This document shows, in pieces, positions 20,740 through 31,839 of a stretch of 64,000 bases of DNA (positions within the stretch are counted from its first letter, which is position 1; each line of letters opens with the position of its first letter). Origin of the DNA: Lottia gigantea (Eukaryota > Mollusca > Gastropoda > Lottiidae); assembly GCF_000327385.1 (NCBI RefSeq), contig NW_008707735.1, forward strand, positions 138,973 to 202,972, in the 5' to 3' direction. The position numbers and the translations under genes were made by a program. The notes under the pieces are model-generated. The model made no database searches and was not told the DNA's origin. It worked only from the letters and a program-made list of their open reading frames with translations.

Positions 20740-21000
20740 CCTGTTGCTTTAAATTTGTGTAATTTCCCTCGTTGTACACTGCCAGTGCTTCCAGGAGACT
20801 ATCTCTTATAACACCCTAAACTACATACCCTTTGTCAATCTGATAACTAAAACGAAACTAGGTTTCAATTGAAAATAGCTTTCAAATAAAGATACTTTAC
20901 GTAGGAGTAGCCTAGTTGAATTTAATGCCATGTTACTTGAAATAGTTTCCCTCGTTGCACACTGCATGCGTGCTCTTAACCAATCAGATATAGAAAACTT
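20740..21000 (+). repeat. Two fragments of repeat family B
   Basis: TTCCCTCGTTGTACACTGCC at 20764 and TTCCCTCGTTGCACACTGCA at 20946 match the central block of family B; the second continues into ACCAATCAGATATAGAAA. The ends are missing. Confidence 0.5.
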
Positions 21001-21475
21001 GCACGAAAATTCAGGTTGCTTATATCTCTAGGCCTGAGCGTAGTCCAACCATATAAAAATTTGTTCAATCAATTCACAGCGCCAGTCAAATGAAACTGAA
21101 AATGAAATAACACTCATAAAATTGTCTCAATATATACATTATAAAATATAGTCTATATTCTAGTGAAATATTACCCAATCTGAGGTTTATTATCAGTTCT
21201 TAGGTGAAATCGATCTGTAAACGAGGACAAACCGTCACAGAATTATATTATTAAATATATTAAAGGCACATTCTGTTTTTCCTAGATTTGTTCAAATTTA
21301 TGAAAACTATAAACCAAAATATAGAGAAACTTGCCTGTCTGTCTATCGCCAATCTTTTAACATCAAAACTATTTTTAAGGCTTTCCTCCACTTATAAAGT
21401 AACGACGTTTTTGATAATAAAAATACATATTGCCTCTCTAAAACTTACAGGCCCTTAACTAAAAACCACTATTTT

Positions 21476-21606
21476 ACAGGCTGTGCACGATAAATATCCC
21501 CTAAAATTGGAAAACCGAAAATAGTAAGCTTAAGCCGCTGTCCTGGTAAATTTCTTTCATCGTACACTGCATGGGGTTGTCAACTTTGGACGTAAAACTT
21601 CATTTC
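21476..21606 (+). repeat. Repeat family B copy
   Basis: CAGGCTGTGCACGATAAATA, CATCGTACACTGCATGG and GACGTAAAACTTCATTTCAT appear in family order. Confidence 0.6.
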
Positions 21607-21964
21607 ATTTTATTTATTTTATTTTACTAGATATATCTGAGACATATTGTGAACATTATACCTCAAACTGTAACGAATGTAACACGGTCATCAAAGATAC
21701 AAACAAAATCTATTACCCAATCAAACACCTCTATTTCCTTCACTTCTGAGACTGTCCCGCAGTAAATTAAGATAAACGATTTGAGTCGTCTATAATTACG
21801 CCTACAGAAATCAGAAAACCCGTCTAAATTACAAACCTTGAGAAATCATTGGTCATAAAATAACTAAAACTTCTTCCAGGATGAAATCGACTCATTTCTT
21901 GTTGGACTATCGGCACAATTTGATGAAAAGTTACTAGCATTGACTTTATTGTGTCAAACTCCAT

Positions 21965-22215
21965 GCTTGATACAAGGGTAGTTAGATTTAATACGAGGGT
22001 AGGTAGGTTTGATACATGGGTGGGTGGGTTTGATACGAGGTATAGTTAGGTTTGATACGAGGGTAGGTAGGTTTGATACGAGGGTAGTTGTGTTTGATAC
22101 GAGGGTAGTTATGTTTGATACGAGGTATAGTTAGGTTTGATACAGGATAGTTAGGTTTGATACATGGATAGGTAGGTTTGATACGAGGGTAGTTAGGTTT
22201 GATACTAGGGTAGGT
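21965..22215 (+). repeat. ~20-bp tandem array (GGTTTGATACGAGGGTAGTTA)n
   Basis: About a dozen imperfect units of GGTTTGATACGAGGGTAGGTA and variants. No gene overlaps it. Confidence 0.9.
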
Positions 22216-22329
22216 AGGCTAATTAGTGTATTTTGAAAGTGTTGTTGGATCACAGTTTTTGCTTTCGGTGCTTCATGTAAGTTGTCATATGGATCTAATA
22301 AAATTAGTTTGTCAGGAAAATACAAGAAG

Positions 22330-23940
22330 TGTAAGAGATAAATCAGAAACTTGTTATTATTTCCAAACTAAAGTGGTGCCATTTCATGTTCAATATTTCT
22401 GATTTAAAACCAGCCAATTATCACTCGGACTAATTTCTAATTTAGTAAGTCTGGAATATCCAGAGCAAGTGATAACGACTAAGTTATTTAAACATCAAGC
22501 AAAAAGACTTGATATTCGTGCTAAACTGGGCATTCCGTGATGTCTAATTGAACTTTCGGCCATTCTAAGTAGGTCCAAGGGAACAGCGAGTAGATTGACT
22601 CATTAGCTATAGAATTACTTCTGTCCAGCGCGAGCGACACGTCAATCGTCACGTCATAATTAATGGACGATCGTCTGACTCGGCGTAGGAATATGCTCAG
22701 AGTTCAAAGGTCAAATGTAAGAAATGACTTTGTTATCGTCTGCACGCAATCTTGGTTTCTGTTTGTTTATTGAATCAGACCATATGAGACTAAAAGGCGG
22801 GAAATTCTCACTTCTGGTTAACAAATGAACGTACAGGGTCACTTAATATAACAAAACGTCACGCACCTCTAGGTCAAAGGTCATATAGCAACTGATATAC
22901 CTATTTCCGGTTCGTCTGTGCCCTTAAATTAACGTTTGTTATTTTTTTAAAAAAATTACAAGAGAAGAAAATGAGAGCTTATCGTAACTAGTGACATTGA
23001 GTTACCTCCCCCTGTCCCTCTCATGCCGCTTAGCACCTTATGCATACCTTTAATGTATCAACGATATTGATCAACTATGTTACTGTAGTCCACAACCAAA
23101 CTGAATTGTGATTAAGGACATTATCAACTAGCCTGCAATCAGTCGGCCATCTAGCCCCTTAACCCCACCCCTACTCTTCGTCGTCGGACCAAAACCGGAT
23201 ATCTTTGTTAGTTTCTACAATTGAAACTCCCACATCCTCAAATCAAACGACAATGTGATAAAGTTGAATAGTAACCAAGAGCACCGATATCAACTCCATG
23301 TCATTTAGTGGAGTGAAAATGATCCTAATTTGATAAGATGTATCTCTTTGCTTGATTACCTCCAAATTACCTCCCTTGAAACCATTTTCTATGCCTAATT
23401 ACCTTTCTTGTATACAGCAATTCCAGGCATAAATTACCCCCCTTGAATAAAATCTTCAATCTAAAGATAGAAATAGTAATCTGTTTCCGGTTAACGCTGC
23501 AAATTATCGCCCCTGATTAATCTTCAATCTTACATCTTTTAAAAAATCACAAAGGTACTAATTAAAAAGTAATGTGCTTCCGGTTCTAGATTTGAATTAT
23601 CGCCCTTGAATAATCTCTAATCTAAAAGACACAAACAGTAATCAAAATGTAATCTTCGTTCGGTTCACTGATGTTTTGGTTTGGAGAGTATGTCATGCGT
23701 AACGAGTAGAAAAACTCATTTCCGTTTTCTTCTTTTCAAGCCGACTCTTTTAGTGTTTATCGACCATTTCCGCTCGTAGCCAGACGAACAATGTACATAA
23801 AACATATTTATTAGGAAAACCAGACTACAGAAGAGATGAGTTGATAGAAGTTTTTAGTTTTGCTGAGATTATTGAAAATGTCAGTGATAGCATGCTTTTA
23901 TTTGAAGACGTGTAGGCATATAGCCTACGTTCTTTTACCA
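22330..23940. other. Gene-free stretch with degenerate AATTACCTCCCTTGAA repeats
   Basis: No exon recognised. Between about 23350 and 23650 a motif like AATTACCTCCCTTGAATAAT recurs five to six times at irregular spacing, a decayed repeat. Confidence 0.4.
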
Positions 23941-23956
23941 TTTAAGAACTGAAAAT

Positions 23957-24312
23957 ATCATTCATTCATTCATTCATTCATTCATTCATTCATTCATTCA
24001 CTCAAACACCAATTCTTTAATTTCTTCAAATAATCATGCCTTCATTCCTCCATTCATTAATTCTTTCATTCATCTACACAATTATTCCTCTATCATCAAT
24101 TCGTTCATTCATCTACACAATTATTCCTCTATCATCGATTCGTTCATTCATCCATCCATTTACTCATTTATTTCCCCCATTCATTCGAAACAGTAACTCC
24201 TTCTTTCATTTGTTCATTCAACCATTCAGTAATTCTTTCATTCATTCATTCATTCATTCATTCATTTATTCGTCCTACACAAAAACAAATCATTTATTCG
24301 TTCATTCATTTT
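23957..24312 (+). repeat. (ATTC)n microsatellite and derived block
   Basis: A pure CATTCATT run at 23960-24000, a 34-bp duplicated segment (CATCTACACAATTATTCCTC at 24072 and 24110), then further ATTC-rich sequence to about 24310. Confidence 0.9.
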
Positions 24313-24544
24313 AAACCAAATCAACCCTGACAGACGAGAGAATGTTTATAGTAATGATAATGAAAACGAAGAAGACCACGTGCTGTTAAATATGTAATTC
24401 ATAGCTGTGTATAATATGTAATACTTAACTTTTTAAACAACATCACGTGACCACTTTTTGCGTAGTTCTGACAACCGATGAAAACAAAATGTTTTAAATA
24501 CAATGTTGATAAATCACGGGTTATCTCGAGGGTTTGTTATAAGA

Positions 24545-24625
24545 AATATCATAGTCCAATCGCTCAATTGGGTGTAGAAGAGTAGTTTCGTTTCATTTAG
24601 GTTCAAATCTCAATAGAAAGTGGCG
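24545..24625 (+). repeat. Possible SINE family A head fragment
   Basis: CAATCGCTCAATTGGGTGTA then GGTTCAAATCTCAATAGAAA resembles degraded A and B boxes; the latter is close to GTTCAAATCTCAGAAAG at 38874. Weak. Confidence 0.3.
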
Positions 24626-25805
24626 TCGCTTCGGTTTCTATCTGAATAGAGAACCAGTTCCAAAGTGGAATTACTCAGAAATCTTGCGGAAGCTAGACAT
24701 GGCTGCAAGAAAAAATGTGACACAGGTTGTAAAAAAAACGTGACACGGTTGCAAAAAAACGTGAAACTGTCACACTACTGTGTCCAAACGTCAAGCTCAT
24801 TCTGAAGTTTAGATAGTCACCAAATATTATACTTTGTTCATGAAATACCTGAATATATTCTTATATAGAACTATTACTTTTATAAAAAAAAAATTTTAAA
24901 AAATTGCAACGTTTTGATAATGATACTCTTGTCCTTATCTAGTTTAGACTTGTTTGGTTTTGTTTCCTTTAAACAACCTAGTCTAATCCGATATTAACTA
25001 TTTTACATTAATACAGTATCAATTCACTAGTGGGTAACCAAAGATAGCAATTACACCGGAAGTCGAGTCTAAATCCTATTATAAACCGGAAGTCAGTGAT
25101 CGATCTCCGCACAAAATGACAATAAACAATCAACATTGATTGGCTGAATGATCACGACTGCCGTTATATCGTCGAGGGTAAATTTTCTTATTTCATTCAC
25201 AATGCCTTGTCAATACCAGCATTCCTTTATAACCGGAAGTATAGCATATATCCGGTCAAATACTGAACCGGAAGTGAGTATGATGGATAGTACTAGGCTG
25301 AAGTAAATGTATTTGGACAGTTTACTGGATGCAGACGTTAACTTGTCAACAGGTACAACTAGATAAATGGTTGACAAACAACAAGATGACATAAAGAGTT
25401 AGGAAAAAAGATTGAATTCAGCGTTGAGAAAACGGAGATATTTAAAAAAAAAAAACAACTACAAAAAAAACATCTCTCACAGCAATCTGTTTGTGGAACA
25501 ATTTGGCGACTCGGCTGTTTTCGTGGGCAGACGACACTTCAGAATGACAGCACGTGATAGACCAGACGATTAACGACTATTGAGTTCCAGTTTCCCGCCA
25601 AATTAGCTCCCTTGTGAGCGGACGGTGACTTCAATTAAACCCACTAGTTAATTACCTTCTTGGCCAAAACAAAACGCAATCTTCATTTTGCCCAGTTGTT
25701 GATTTATTGTGGCGATTTGGATCGTTATACATTAAGACATCGTCACCTTGACATGATCGAAACTATTCATTGATAAGGAGTTGCTATAATATCAATACAA
25801 CCTAC

Positions 25806-26246
25806 CCTTGCAGAGAAAAGCGTGACAAGAGGCAGTGATAAGAGGCAATGACAGGAGGCAGTGACAAGACGCAGTGATAAGAGGCAGTGACAAGAGGCAG
25901 AGGCAAGAGAATGTGACAAGACGCAATGACAAAACGCAGTGACAAGAGGCAGAGACAAGAGGCAGTGACAAGAGGCAGTGGCAAGAGGCAGTGACAAGAG
26001 GTAGCGACAAGAGGTAGCGACAAGAGGCAGTGACAAGAGGCAGTGGCAAGAGGCAGTGACAAGGGGCAGAGACAAGAGGCAGTGACAGGAGGCAGTGACA
26101 AGAGGCAGTGACAAGAGGCAGTGACAAGAGGCAGTGGCAATAGGCAGTTACAAGAGGCAGAGACAAGAGGCAGTGATAAGAGGCAGCGGCAAGAGGCAGC
26201 GACAGGAGGCAGTGGTAACAGACAGTGGCAAGAGGCAGGGACAAAA
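25806..26246 (+). repeat. 12-bp tandem array (AGAGGCAGTGAC)n
   Basis: About 36 units of 12 bp, varying at a few positions. Because 12 is divisible by 3, the minus strand is open in all three frames; these frames are by-products of the repeat. Confidence 0.95.
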
Positions 26247-26249
26247 ACG

Positions 26250-27420
26250 AGATTAGGGACAAGCTTCACTGCCTCATTTCTACGTTACAAGTGAAAAGTT
26301 CATCGATTCCAAAGTCGAGCTATAGTTAATTTACTTGAAACTCCTATTTAGATATTTTATGTCAATATAGCGGTATATCCAGTAATCTATCAAATACTTC
26401 GGGGAATGGAAACACTTGATCCTAAAAAATTCAAAAACTGAACATTAAGAAATTTGATGTAAAAAGTAGGTGTATAATATAGTGGTATGTGACGTAATTT
26501 ATGGTAGAATAAATAATACTAGACATAGTACATGTGTAACTGTTTAATTATTATTACCCCACACCCGGGCCGATATCATATATGACGTCATACTGAGAAC
26601 GTTATTAAAATTTTGAATAATAATATATTGTAAGCATATGGTTGGAATTAAAAATGTGTTAGGAGTAAACATCAGATCAAATTTGTTCAAAGAGATCATA
26701 AATTTTTATATATGAATTACATCTTTAAATTTTTAAAACAAATAGTTTTTTTCTGTACGATTCTTGACTTCAAACTTCATTTAGTCCAATAATAAAAGTT
26801 GCAAAATTCGAAAAGGCTTGTATAAATTAAAGACTTGGGTATCCCCTTTATATACATAACTGTAACCGAGCTAAAACTGTAAAAAAGTTTTGTTCGCTTT
26901 AAGATATGAATATAACTGTAGTCGACTTTTTTAGAATATTACTGGTATTTTTATATTTGTAAGTGTCAACAACTTAACTGTATTACAAATGGAAGCCATA
27001 AATGCCCTGATATACATAAGACCTCTTTAGAAAAGAACTGTAGACACGTTTATTAGAACATCACCGATAACTCTGACTGTAAATGAATTAACTGTTTAAA
27101 ATAGTCGGAATGGACCCGTTTAGATACGAATATACACCATATTAGAATATTACTGATATATCTGTAGAACAGTAAACGAGCAGAGTTTAAATTAACGCTG
27201 ATGATCCAGGTCTTTCTAACTTAAATACCAACATTAATCACTGTACAACTTGCTACATCTAAAACCTTTCAAAATGATCAAATTCAATCAATCGCCTTTC
27301 TGACTCAGTTGTCATTCATCCTGGCTTTCTTACATACAATCACACGCATGCGTTCTAAATGATGCGAGATGAACGGTAGCTGCACGCGAGATCCACGAGC
27401 TCACGAGTCAAGTAGTATCA
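26250..27420. other. AT-rich stretch upstream of the neuroligin-like exon
   Basis: No coding exon recognised. The last 300 bases (27350-27700) are richer in CpG (e.g. GTCGCGTGGCGCGTGC at 27437) and could hold the promoter and 5' UTR of the gene at 27703. No TATA box was seen at a convincing place. Confidence 0.35.
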
Positions 27421-27702
27421 CTGAGAATTGTTTAATGTCGCGTGGCGCGTGCTGTGAAGAACACAGTCACTATCAGGACATTATATTTGAGTGAAAGAAA
27501 AGTTTGAAGTTGGTTTTCAATTGTTTTATGGTGTGTCATTTTATTATGATGACTTATTGTGAATAAACACGACTTCTGAACAGTCCACATATATCTAGGA
27601 AAGTCAGTTCCAAGTTTTTCGCTCTCTGAATGGAACAGATGGATTATCAACGTGTGTCATGAGATTACGGAGCGGATTATCGGAATTTAATCTAGTGTCG
27701 AA

Positions 27703-28150
27703 ATGGCAGCGAGCCGGATAATCTGCCGACAGGGGTCAGGATGGGTCCTATTAGGGGTCATGACCCTGATGTTAGTGGGCATCAAAGCGGAAGTCAAGAT
27801 GACGAGATTGAGCGACAGAGTTATGTCAACACGGTACGGAAAAGTTCGGGGAGTGCTTGTGGAATTTCCTAATCGGCATTTACGTACGGTGGAAGCGTAT
27901 CTCGGTCTCCGATACGCCGATTTAAACCAAGGTGGATTACGATTTATGCCTCCTAAAAACCCCATGGAGAAATGGAAAGGTATACGGGTAGCTGTTGAAC
28001 ACCAACCGGTTTGTCCTCAACGTGCGGCTAAAAATGAGGATTTTGACCAGCGTCCCGACGGACGGGAAGGGCAGCTACGGAATATTAGTACGTTTATTGT
28101 AAAACAAACGGAGGACTGTTTAACGCTGAATATTTACGTTCCTATCTCAG
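27703..28150 (+). CDS. Neuroligin-like protein, first coding exon (partial)
   Basis: ATG at 27703 opens 149 codons, ending at the donor CTCAG/GTAAGG in phase 1. Residues about 14-29 are the hydrophobic core of a signal peptide (WVLLGVMTLMLVGIKA). The rest is the N-terminal part of a carboxylesterase-type alpha/beta-hydrolase domain: STRYGKVRGVLVEF, VEAYLGLRYADL, LRFMPP, a conserved PVCPQ cysteine, and the family signature EDCLTLNIYVP with the second cysteine. YGK(V/L)RG, RFMPP and PVCPQ point to neuroligins, postsynaptic adhesion proteins that bind neurexin. The nucleophile region and membrane segment lie in later exons, none of which I find before 64000. It could be another cholinesterase-like adhesion molecule. 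The exon has higher GC than its surroundings and no internal stop. Confidence 0.8.
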
Positions 28151-28460
28151 GTAAGGCCAAGTTTGTTTACATTAAAGTGGCTTTACCTGCGTTAGTCCGA
28201 AGCTTGTGACAAAAACATATCTCTCATTTATTTTCGAACTTTCAACATGTTTGATTTTTAAAATTTGAAAGAAATTTTGTTTCTTTGATCTTGAAAGTGA
28301 CGTGTCATTTTGTCATATCAATTCTGTAAGATGTCAAAACGGAAACCGAATTAGTAAGATAAACAAAGATAAAAAGATTGTAAAAGTATCAAAACAGTAT
28401 TAGGTTTGTTTTGAAAATATGCAGGTATAGTCACTTCGATATTTACATAATATACATACA

Positions 28461-28890
28461 ATTTGCATACTTCATTTACATACATAAATATATTCAATTT
28501 GACTTATTTCTTACCTTAACATATATATATTTCATTTGCATATTACGATTGCTCTTACAATACATACCCTGGATCTAATTAGCATACTAAGAACACACCC
28601 ACCACATTTGCATATTGCTTATGCTTATATAACTCACTCAATCATATCACCTATTAGCATATTAGCCACACCCTCTGATATATATATTTAACTGATTTGC
28701 ACAATGCAGACACATCCACTTCTTTGCATAGTGCAAATCATTTTTGTAAATAAGCAAATTACATTTATCATTTACATAACGTTAACTAAATTTGCATATT
28801 AGACACACGCCCACAAACCAAGAGGCGTACCGCATATGCCATAATCTTAGACAAATTAGTACAGAAGAATTTGCATAACGTAATTTGCAT
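28461..28890 (+). promoter_or_regulatory. Cluster of POU octamer motifs (ATTTGCAT)
   Basis: Exact ATTTGCAT occurs at 28461, 28534, 28606, 28790, 28869 and 28883, with TGCAAAT at 28732. That is six exact octamers in 430 bases, starting 310 bases after the neuroligin-like exon. ATTTGCAT is the binding site of POU/Oct homeodomain factors. AT-rich background or an old repeat could explain part of the cluster. Confidence 0.3.
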
Positions 28891-28899
28891 ATGAGATAC

Positions 28900-30540
28900 A
28901 CGCCCACAATCTAAAAACGTAACCAATGCTACACGGTAGCCATTTGGAGATAAATTAGTACTGAAAACTAAGATATCGTTACTAGATCTTCAGCCAGCCT
29001 GGTCATTATTCATCATTAGTCTTTATGTCCATAGCTATCTATCCCTCTCTGATTAAAATCTGGCAACTCATGACTGGGCCTTTGTTTTAGAACAGGTCGA
29101 CTTGGAAAGATAATAAATTACGAAGTGGTATATTCATAAACCTAAGGGTTGACGTATGAATGAGTTTAAGGAAAGGATTTGTTAGAGGGATGGGGTGCAT
29201 GCCATGTTTGAAAGATGTGGAACACCCTTTCTACAAGCGACAACTTGGTCTTGAGAACAGATCGACTTGGAAAGTTAACGAATTTAGAAATGATACTTCT
29301 GTTCTTCTATCTATGTCTATTTCATGATGTTTTAAGTGTCTTATAAACATGGGCAATAAGGGAAAGGAATGAGTTTGGAGAGGAGAATAGATTGTGATCA
29401 GTTTTAAAGAACAACTACCCACAACTGGACCTTGTAACAGATCGACTTTAAGTTAATAAATGTAGAAATAGTATATCTATATACCTCTGTATCTTATATT
29501 CCTTTAAACAATAAATGATACTGTAACATCCTCACCACTAGCGATATCTTGTATCAGACTAGGAAACGATCATTGACGATGGGAAGTTATTATATTATCT
29601 TGGAGTCCGTTTTTACAAAAGTAGGGGCGAATTAAGAGTTTTTATCTGGTAGAATTAAATTGAAAGGATTTGTGTTGCGACTGGCCAAATGCAACCACAA
29701 CGACAACCACAACTTGTATCTGTTATATTCATTCTATAACTAAGACGATAAAGGCAAGTTTACGGTCAATAGCGATAAGAATCAGATACTAGTTCAACCT
29801 TTAAGCTAGAAACACGACAAATCATGCCTTTAGCCAATTAATGGTACAAGTCGAAGAGTGGCTAGAAGTTATATAAAAACTATCTAACCGTCGGGAATTC
29901 TGAGTTATTCTGAATCCAAACAGTCCTTTTCTTATCGGTTGTTTTTCCAAGTCAAACAAAAATAACACAATTGTCTCTGAAATCACAGTCGGGTTATAGA
30001 ATTTACAATTAACAAAGAACAGAAACTATGTTTTTAATTTTTATCGTGATTTTAAATCAAAGTAGTTCAGTTCGATAAAGTCTCAATCTTAATCATAAGC
30101 CAGTCTGGAGGGTGTAAAGTTGCAGATAGAGAGAAATATCAACTAGCTGAACTGAATCCTTTCAATCAAGACTCCATGGTTACAGACTACAACAACCAAC
30201 CACATTTTATTCTATCTACCCAGGGTAAACTCAGTCCCTTGTATTCAGCATCAATTATATAAAAACAATTGTACCTATAAAATGATGAATAACATCCTGA
30301 CCCACCCCTGACCCCTTTTAGTCCTCCCCTCTTCTCACAAACCCCCAGGTTTACCCATCTCTCCTCCCCGACCCCCACCCTCTGGTAGTATCTAACAGGA
30401 AAGTTATCTGGGTGTAATAATTTGTATAAAGACAGTTAAAGTAATAAAGAAATGATTTATCGTCAGTCTTTCTGATTAATTCACATATAAACTCGACCAT
30501 TTATATTCCTTATTTACACTGCACTTCTACAAAATATGAC
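28900..30540. other. Gene-free stretch with a three-copy degenerate duplication
   Basis: GAACAGGTCGACTTGGAAAG (29090), GAACAGATCGACTTGGAAAG (29255) and AACAGATCGACTTTAAG (29433) mark three diverged copies of a roughly 170-bp segment. No exon recognised. Confidence 0.45.
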
Positions 30541-30551
30541 CATCTTTGCAA

Positions 30552-30868
30552 TTTGCCACGTACGACATTTACCAAGATACGCGTTCGAAAGTTTCCAAAA
30601 TACACGCGCGACCGTTTCCAAAATACACGTACGACATTTACCAAACTACACGAACGACAGTTTCCAAAATACACGTGCGACCGTTTCCAAAATACACGTA
30701 CGACAGTTACCAAGATACGCGTACGACCGTTTCCAAGATACGCGTACGACCGTTTCCAAAATACGCGTACGACAGTTTCCAAAATACACTTACGACCGTT
30801 TCCGAAATACACGTACGACCGTTGCCAAAATATACGTGCGACCGTTTCCAAAACACACATATGGTCGT
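30552..30868 (+). repeat. 21-bp tandem array (CGACCGTTTCCAAAATACACGTA)
   Basis: About fourteen units near 21-23 bp, rich in CpG (ACGACCGTTTCC, ATACGCGT). The multiple-of-3 unit leaves several frames open on both strands. It is more GC- and CpG-rich than its surroundings. Confidence 0.9.
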
Positions 30869-31687
30869 ACAACTGCTACCGAAATATGCACGTGCGATCC
30901 CAGCCCCTCATAATTCTATTGATTTTATCATACCAGAAAGAACACTGCAGACGCACGACGGTGGAACATCGTAATAGACGCAAGACCTATGTATTTCCTA
31001 CTCTGTAGAATGACTAACATATCCCATGCTTGGTATCAGGAAACCAGGAAACGCACGGTCTTATTCTATCATATCAGGAAGATGAAAAGAGACGCACGAC
31101 TGTGGAATAATCCAATAACATTTTGACGACTAAATACGACTAAGTAATAAAATGGCGATTACTGCTAAATTATTAACCAATCAAATGTCAATAAACTTGG
31201 TTTAAACTGATTAATTTCCAATTACAGTTAAGCTGACTACAGACTACAGTTAATGTGTCCGGAATACTGAATTAGTTTGTAACAAATTACGTGAAATGAA
31301 GGAAGTAGGGCAAATTAGATGTGGTTTGATTGGATGATTTGAATTTTGATCGAAGTTCGCCTTAGATTTTATGAAATCTTGACATATATCTTGACTAGAC
31401 ATGCTTACTTTATCCAAAAAACTCATCATCAAAATATTCTGTAACGTTCTCTATTGTTTTGAGGGGGCACTTTTAAACCCCTATTCTAAAGTTTTTCTTT
31501 ATCTGGACCCGACTTGACTGTAGATATAGGATTATTTGGTGGTGTTATAGTAACCTTTAGTTAAATATATTCCCGAGGCTTGGATATTTTTGGGAACTAG
31601 CCTCGATTAGATCTTTACTCCGACTACAAAGTAGTAGGCTTATTCTATCAATGTGTTTCGGTAGCTTAGAGTAAACAGAAAACAGAT

Positions 31688-31834
31688 ATGGCGCCATTTT
31701 AAAAATGCCAATTTTGGCGCCATGTTTTACTTCCGGTCTGTCGGTTAGTGTGTTTGTTGAATTGTAGCTATCGTGGACTAGGTATTTGTTGATAGTTATA
31801 GTGGTAGTTGGATCAGGAACGATTTGATGGTATG
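31688..31834 (+). promoter_or_regulatory. Candidate promoter and first (largely non-coding) exon
   Basis: A 9-bp inverted repeat ATGGCGCCA (31688) / TGGCGCCAT (31715) is followed by ACTTCCGG (31729), an ETS-type site common in TATA-less promoters. The segment ends ATGGTATG/GTAAGT with a consensus donor at 31835. GC and CpG are locally high in AT-rich DNA. If used, it would be an internal promoter within the neuroligin intron, or the start of a different transcript. Confidence 0.25.
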
Positions 31835-31839
31835 GTAAG

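Noticed and set aside
25767-26269. Cys/Leu/Ser/His-rich minus-strand frames
   Set aside because: Produced by the 12-bp array; three frames are open at once, which a real gene would not show.
30510-31008. Overlapping frames on both strands at the 21-bp array
   Set aside because: Repeat-driven; no start context, splice sites or homology.
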